DNA of 64,000 bases from Meira nashicola (Eukaryota; Basidiomycota; Exobasidiomycetes; Exobasidiales; Brachybasidiaceae). The notes under the pieces were generated by a model that saw only the letters and a list, made by a program, of their open reading frames with translations, was not told the origin of the DNA and made no database searches. Positions 59,540-64,000 of the stretch are shown in pieces (position 1 is the stretch's first letter; each line of letters starts with the position of its first letter). Location: assembly GCA_001600355.1 (NCBI GenBank), contig BCJU01000001.1, forward strand, positions 2,253,178 through 2,317,177, in the 5' to 3' direction. A program made the position numbers and the translations under genes.

Positions 59540-61834
59540 TTACTCTTTGAACTTTCGGAGTCGGTCAGATAATTGCCGGATCATTAGAGTTTCTTCTTTG
59601 TGTGTCGAGAGTTGCTCTTTCGCTTCATGCAGTTCTTTGCTTGAACCGGCAAATTGATCCAAGCTTTCCGTCAGAATGTGGTTGATGGAAATTTCTTTTG
59701 GAGTTGCGTTTTTCATCTTTTCACTTATAGTATGGCTGATGAGATTCTCTCCCATATCTTGAGCTTTGACAATCAAAAGAGACAGAAAGAAAGCTAAACA
59801 GCCTGAAAATAAGGTCGAATGTTGATTATTTGTCTGCTGTGATGTATGCAAGAATAAAGTTGTCATCTTGGTTATAGCACAAGAATTCGAAATTTTATCA
59901 TTCAACAATTGACCAATCGTTTGCCTAGCTTCGTTTTGCAATAAGTCTGTCAAGATACCCAATGCTAATGCAGCTAGATCGAGTAATCGAATATTGTGAA
60001 TATCGTCACGGTTGATATCTTTGGTCAGATCGACAGACTTGATGATAATTTGGGTCAAATGCAAAGCAGCCGTTTCCGAAACACAAAGCATAGTGTTACA
60101 ATTTTCACTTTGCTCTTGATTTGTCAGGCTAACTTGATATTGCAAGCATGCTTGAAGCGTTTCTGCACTTGCGTGAGACAAATCCTCATCCTTGCCTCCA
60201 ATACGTTCATTTAGACGATCATTAAGCTGCACCAATTCACCCATCTCCTTGTAATCGATCGAGAGAATATTACGATATCTTGCACCCAAAAGGCTTAATA
60301 TGATACAAATCTGACGAAGGGAAAGACACTTGCTAGCAATTTGATTTGTATTTGTGTCTTCTCCTTCCACACGTATGTCTGCTGACAGTTCAAATACTCG
60401 ATCCCACAATGCTTTTCGCACAGTTTGTAGATCTTCCAAAATGCCATGCGAGAATGCAGGTGTTCCCGCATCTTTGGGTTGAACAGAGAGCATCATGATC
60501 ATAGCTTGAAGGATAACTCGATCCGGTTTCAAAATCTCATCTGACAGTCGAAATGTTTGCAAGAAGTTTGCCAAACGTTGCAAGAGAACGTGGTGCTTAT
60601 CGCGTTTGGGTGGAATTTGATATGTTGCTGAGAGGATTTGCTTCACGGTGCTCAGAAAATTTGGACAGGTGGTCACAACTTCATTCAAGCTGTTGCCTTC
60701 GAATAGTAGCATATAGACTAAACCGATCGACATATCGAAAATGAATTCTTTTCCTTCTCCAGCGCCGGCTTTATGTAGAGCAGAGAGAAGTGCAGAAGTA
60801 GAATTTGTTCTTCGAATAGCCGTTATGAAGGTTGAGGATGAAATCGGTTTAGGATTCCAGTCGATGGGAATCTCTCCATCATGAGGCACATCCATTAGAA
60901 GCTTAATCAGTTCAACGCTAGTTGCTTTGCGAGCGCCCAATCGATTCTTACTAGCTAAGCCACTCAAGATGTCATCAATCTCGGCTGTGCTTCGAAGATT
61001 TGTGCCTGCAGTGCGTAAAGTGACGACCGAACGTATATCATTTGATCCTTCAATAACATTCTCTTCATCCATCTCTTCAAGATTTTTCCAATCTGATTGA
61101 ATTGTAATTGCTCCCGAAGCCATGTCCATTTCTTCTGTCTTTTGGCTCCATCTTTCTAGACTTTTGTTCGATAGTGACTCTGTATCAAAAACATCTTGAG
61201 TGAGCACTTTGTTTATAGGGTTTGTTCTGCTATTATCTCCTTCAGCCTCTGTTTCTTGAGAATCTTTCTGCGATTTCCAAGTGCCAGTCGCATTATCTAA
61301 GTCAGAGCAAGGAGATGATCGTTCGACTGGTTCTTTAACCTTTTTGGGTGCCATTCGAGAAGCATATGCTAAACGGGATGGTCGTGATACAAACTTTTCC
61401 TCATGCGGTCCAGATTTAAGTTCATCTTCATCTTGTCTACCATCTTCTTCATCTTCAGCAAGAAGGAGCTGTAATCGATGATTTCTTCTTGCATCAGCTG
61501 GACTTTTACTGTTTCGATTCAATTTAGCCTTCTTTGGGCTTAAACGTTCAAAGATATCTCTGGAAAGATCAAGTTCACTATAGGGGGAAGAGCTTGGCGT
61601 AGATAAATTACTGGTCCTTTTTTTGGGCGTTGATGGAGATGAAGTTGCGTTTGAATGTCTAGCCGGAGAAGAAATCGAAGGAGAGTTGGCTATACGATCT
61701 GAATTATGTAGAATGGGTTCTTTTTCACTGTCCGCAACCTTGCGTTGAGTTCGAGGCTTTCCGCCACGCTTTCCAAACACTCGCTTTTGAGGCCTTTGCT
61801 TCTTGTCAGACGTACCCTCATCCGGTAACATCAT
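59540..61834 (-). CDS. WPL1: WAPL-like cohesin release factor
   Basis: Intronless protein of 764 aa. Wapl opens the cohesin ring and removes it from chromatin. The N-terminal 270 residues are basic then acidic and disordered (KKQRPQKRVFGKRGGKPRTQRK, SSPSTPKKR, ERLSPKKAKLN), as in other Wapl proteins. From about residue 285 a helical-repeat domain starts with the family opening IDDILSGLASKNRLGARKATSVELIKLLMD. It continues through ISSSTFITAIRRTNSTSALLSALHKA and IGLVYMLLFEGNSLNEVV to a HEAT-like C-terminus. The short family motifs match but I have no alignment. It is divergent from BIR1 with a 331-bp shared promoter. Confidence 0.7.
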   Translation of the reverse strand: MMLPDEGTSDKKQRPQKRVFGKRGGKPRTQRKVADSEKEPILHNSDRIANSPSISSPARHSNATSSPSTPKKRTSNLSTPSSSPYSELDLSRDIFERLSPKKAKLNRNSKSPADARRNHRLQLLLAEDEEDGRQDEDELKSGPHEEKFVSRPSRLAYASRMAPKKVKEPVERSSPCSDLDNATGTWKSQKDSQETEAEGDNSRTNPINKVLTQDVFDTESLSNKSLERWSQKTEEMDMASGAITIQSDWKNLEEMDEENVIEGSNDIRSVVTLRTAGTNLRSTAEIDDILSGLASKNRLGARKATSVELIKLLMDVPHDGEIPIDWNPKPISSSTFITAIRRTNSTSALLSALHKAGAGEGKEFIFDMSIGLVYMLLFEGNSLNEVVTTCPNFLSTVKQILSATYQIPPKRDKHHVLLQRLANFLQTFRLSDEILKPDRVILQAMIMMLSVQPKDAGTPAFSHGILEDLQTVRKALWDRVFELSADIRVEGEDTNTNQIASKCLSLRQICIILSLLGARYRNILSIDYKEMGELVQLNDRLNERIGGKDEDLSHASAETLQACLQYQVSLTNQEQSENCNTMLCVSETAALHLTQIIIKSVDLTKDINRDDIHNIRLLDLAALALGILTDLLQNEARQTIGQLLNDKISNSCAITKMTTLFLHTSQQTNNQHSTLFSGCLAFFLSLLIVKAQDMGENLISHTISEKMKNATPKEISINHILTESLDQFAGSSKELHEAKEQLSTHKEETLMIRQLSDRLRKFKE

Positions 61835-62165
61835 TTCATGTGTAAGTCATTTGAATCTTCGTTATGATGAGAAGAAATGAAAATTTATTTACTCAAAGGA
61901 AGACTCTCAGTGCAAATGCAATGCTAGCCTACTTGCTCTAAATATTCCAACACTTTTGTGCATCTTTGGTGCATAATACTAAGTGACCCTATACGCGTCT
62001 CTCCCCACTGACACAAGTTGGCCCACGTGTGAATAACAAAAAAGACGCGTCAATTGTAAGGCCCTACCAAAGAAAGACCAACACCTGGTGTCAAAAGTGT
62101 TGGACGAATCCTAGATCAACTCCACCATTCCGCATTCGATTAAAACGTTTTCTATCAAAGTCACA
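61835..62165. promoter_or_regulatory. Shared divergent promoter with two ACGCGT (MCB-type) boxes
   Basis: The 331 bp between the WAPL-like and BIR1-like start codons contain ACGCGT at 61993-61998 and 62045-62050, plus CCACGTGT near 62023. ACGCGT is the MluI cell-cycle box bound by MBF (Swi6-Mbp1) in yeasts, which drives G1/S genes. Two boxes 47 bp apart between two chromosome-segregation genes suggest shared cell-cycle control. This is an inference, since ACGCGT also occurs about a dozen times elsewhere in the window. Confidence 0.45.
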
Positions 62166-63686
62166 ATGACGAATGTTAATCGATCAATGAGTAGCTACGA
62201 AGCACGTCGTGCAACATTCTTTGCAGGAGCAGAAGAATCAAGTAAATCTCGAAAAAAGGCAGTCCCAGTCTGGCCTCATCCTATCAATTTATCAGAAGAT
62301 GCATTGGAAGATGATAATAACGGTTCAGGCTCATCGTCAACATCTTTAATCTTGAAAGAGAAGCGTACGAAAAGATATCCAACACCTAGCGAACTTGCAA
62401 ATTTAGGATTGTACTTTGATCCAACTGCTTCAGACGAACAAGATGCATGTGTCTTGTTCCCAGAGAATGTTGTTTTTTCCGGTTGGAAATTGGGGGATGA
62501 TGTAGCAAAAAAGATTCGAAAAGTTGTTCCCAATGCAACCTTACTCACAATTCAAGAAAGCAAAGATGCAGCTCAACAAGATGATCCAAGGAAAAATACT
62601 TGGTCATGGAAAGATGAAGATCTTCTTCCTACTAGTAAATCAATGATTACAGTGCGTTTAAAGACCTTCACTTCCACTTGGCCTTACGATAGCAAAAAGG
62701 GTTGGAAACCAACAAGCAAAAAATTAGCATCTGCTGGATTTCATTACTTCCCAAACGAAGAAGAAGATGATTGTGCAAGATGTCAATATTGCGAATTGGT
62801 TTTGGGAGGTTGGGAAAAGACTGATGATCCTATGCACGAACATGAAAGGAGAAGACCGACTTGTCCATTCTTTAATTGTTCTTTATCAGATATTCCTTCT
62901 GTGGAGATCGTAAAGAGTCCAGTGGTAGAAATCGGCAAAAAGACAAGAAGCACATCTACAGCTACAAAACGAGCTCGTGCTGTGTCCAAACGTAAAGCCA
63001 AAGAAGAGGATGAAGTAGAAGTACAACAAGATGAACCTGAACAGAAAGAGCAAGAGCAAGAGCAAGAGCCTGTTGAGGAACAACAAGAACAAGAAACACA
63101 GCAAGTAGCCTCCAAAGCAACTCGTACTCATAAAGAATCGGCACCTCAGAACATAGAAGAGGATGAAGCGCCGAGAAAGATTGCAACTTCTCGAAAAGTT
63201 TCTCGCAAGATTCAAAAAGTGGAAAATCCAGAAACAAGCCCTGCTCGACCCTCCTCTCAGGCAGAAACAGTAGCAAATGCGGGAATCGAAGAGGAAATTC
63301 TAGAGGAGATTGCGACGGAATCTACACCACCACCCGCTGCTGCTGCCGAGCTATCTCAGAAAAAAAGAAAATCATCAGACCGCGATCAAACATCCAGTCA
63401 AAAAGAAACAGAGTCAGATCAACCTACTTCAAGTTCCAGTCCAAAACGTTTCAGTGAACCTGATCCATTCATGATCGAGCCTTTGAGAAAGATTCCTAAG
63501 CTCACACCTGCTGAAGAAGATATGACAGTTGAAGCATGGTTGAAAACACAAGTTATAAGCGCATGCCAAGAGATGGAAAACGAAGGAAAGGAACGAATAG
63601 AAAAATTACGTCAACAGATCGGCAAAGGAAGATCAGAAATTGAAGCAGTCTTGAGAGGAAGGTCGCTCAACGCGACAGTTTCATAG
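62166..63686 (+). CDS. BIR1: BIR-domain protein, Bir1/survivin-like chromosomal passenger
   Basis: Intronless protein of 506 aa. Bir1/survivin targets Aurora B and INCENP to centromeres through its BIR domain, which binds phosphorylated histone H3. Two BIR-like units are visible. The second is complete: RLKTFTSTWPYD, LASAGFHYFPNEEEDDCARCQYC, and zinc ligands Cys206-x2-Cys209-x16-His226-x6-Cys233 with GGWEKTDDP. The first (about 10-120: RRATFFAG, VWPHPINL, LANLGLYFDP, VVFSGWKLGDD) keeps the fold cues but lacks the CxxC, His and final Cys ligands. The remainder is disordered, with an E/Q run around residues 280-320, and a C-terminal helix (MTVEAWLKTQVISACQEMENEGKERI) that may be the passenger-complex contact. 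The two-BIR layout matches fungal Bir1. Confidence 0.88.
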   Translation: MTNVNRSMSSYEARRATFFAGAEESSKSRKKAVPVWPHPINLSEDALEDDNNGSGSSSTSLILKEKRTKRYPTPSELANLGLYFDPTASDEQDACVLFPENVVFSGWKLGDDVAKKIRKVVPNATLLTIQESKDAAQQDDPRKNTWSWKDEDLLPTSKSMITVRLKTFTSTWPYDSKKGWKPTSKKLASAGFHYFPNEEEDDCARCQYCELVLGGWEKTDDPMHEHERRRPTCPFFNCSLSDIPSVEIVKSPVVEIGKKTRSTSTATKRARAVSKRKAKEEDEVEVQQDEPEQKEQEQEQEPVEEQQEQETQQVASKATRTHKESAPQNIEEDEAPRKIATSRKVSRKIQKVENPETSPARPSSQAETVANAGIEEEILEEIATESTPPPAAAAELSQKKRKSSDRDQTSSQKETESDQPTSSSSPKRFSEPDPFMIEPLRKIPKLTPAEEDMTVEAWLKTQVISACQEMENEGKERIEKLRQQIGKGRSEIEAVLRGRSLNATVS

Positions 63687-63756
63687 TATTTCAATCAAAT
63701 GTTTTGTACAATATCAATAATTCTCATTTAATGTATAAGCTATTTTTCGGACACTC

Positions 63757-64000
63757 TTAGGTCTCCTTCCAAAGAGCAAATCGACGAGCAAATTCGATGA
63801 TCGCGCGAGTAGGTCTACCCGTCATTCCACCCTTGTCTTGATATGCACAAGCAGCAACAGCGTCCATTGGCCCTGCGATGTCCAAATGAGCATAACGAAC
63901 GGTTGCTGGTTTACCCTTTGCTCTATCTTCTAATCCTTCTACGAATTGCTTGAGGAAGATAGCAGCCGTACAAGCACCCGCCGGTAAACCACGATTGATC
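63757..64000 (-). CDS. M17 leucyl aminopeptidase, C-terminal end (5' partial)
   Basis: The minus strand is open from the window edge to TAA at 63757-63759, giving the last 80 residues of a protein that starts outside. The segment GLPAGACTAAIFLKQFVEGL, then RYAHLDIAGPMDA and GGMTGRPTRAIIEFARRFA, is the C-terminal catalytic region of M17 (leucyl) aminopeptidases, which are di-zinc/manganese hexameric exopeptidases. The metal-binding NTDAEGR loop would lie beyond the window. It converges with BIR1, with 70 bp between the stops. Confidence 0.93.
   Translation of the reverse strand, partial: INRGLPAGACTAAIFLKQFVEGLEDRAKGKPATVRYAHLDIAGPMDAVAACAYQDKGGMTGRPTRAIIEFARRFALWKET

Noticed and set aside
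34262..63997. ACGCGT hexamers as a window-wide MCB enrichment
   Set aside because: The dozen or so copies seen are about what chance predicts for a 6-mer in 64 kb. Only the close pair before WAPL/BIR1 seemed worth noting.
1..64000. tRNA, rRNA, CRISPR or transposon features
   Set aside because: I looked for tRNA B-box patterns, long terminal or inverted repeats and transposase/reverse transcriptase motifs by eye and found nothing I can support. A tRNAscan-SE and repeat search would be decisive.

Overview
The window is nuclear DNA from a fungus. It carries a single-copy set of eukaryotic housekeeping genes (SmD1, Pwp2, Sqt1, Pex19, Doa1, Usb1, Ram2, Swp1, Rot1), introns of about 60-80 nt with GT..AG ends and CTRAY-like branch points, and a GATA/PAS White Collar-2 homologue. 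Most genes are intronless and neighbours lie on both strands with no operon logic. I think a yeast-like or dimorphic Dikarya member is likely, perhaps an intron-poor basidiomycete such as Ustilaginomycotina, but nothing here fixes the lineage. I see no transposon, tRNA, rRNA or CRISPR array.

Layout. 0-5.8 kb: 3' end of an unknown gene, the oligosaccharyltransferase subunit SWP1 (-), and an unknown serine-rich protein (+) with a 30-bp tandem repeat. 5.8-15 kb: a large P4-ATPase flippase (+) and an unknown disordered protein (-). 15.4-24 kb: SMD1 (+), SQT1 (-), an intron-packed meiotic MSH4 (+), a tandem pair of ABM-domain genes (+, the second broken by one stop codon), and PEX19 (-). 24-34 kb: PWP2 (+), USB1 (-), a Rossmann-fold protein (-), ROT1 (+), RAM2 (-), and a VanZ-like membrane protein (+). 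34-42 kb: a disordered protein whose start codon appears to be split by an intron (+), then a 2.2-kb intergenic stretch and WC-2 (+). 42-56 kb: a giant disordered protein (-), DOA1 (-), and an Rrn6-like Pol I factor (+). 56-59.5 kb: a gene-poor stretch holding two very small secreted-peptide precursor genes (-). 59.5-64 kb: WAPL-like (-) and BIR1/survivin-like (+) in a divergent pair, then the 3' end of an M17 leucyl aminopeptidase (-).

Most notable result. The two genes at 56001-56215 and 57492-57623 encode paralogous 43-residue prepropeptides. Each has a signal peptide, a short acidic pro-segment and a Lys-Arg kexin site, followed by a ten-residue C-terminal peptide: QFCRARCPAY in one and QFCRPRCPGW in the other. 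In the first gene the second cysteine appears only after an 83-nt intron is removed; the second gene has no intron. They look like secreted, kexin-released, disulfide-capable signalling peptides of a kind I do not recognise. Other unusual points are the 12-exon MSH4 with a 15-nt microexon and altered ATPase motifs, the AT^G split start codon with an intronic copy of the spliced junction, and the single-nonsense ABM pseudogene with perfectly preserved exon lengths.
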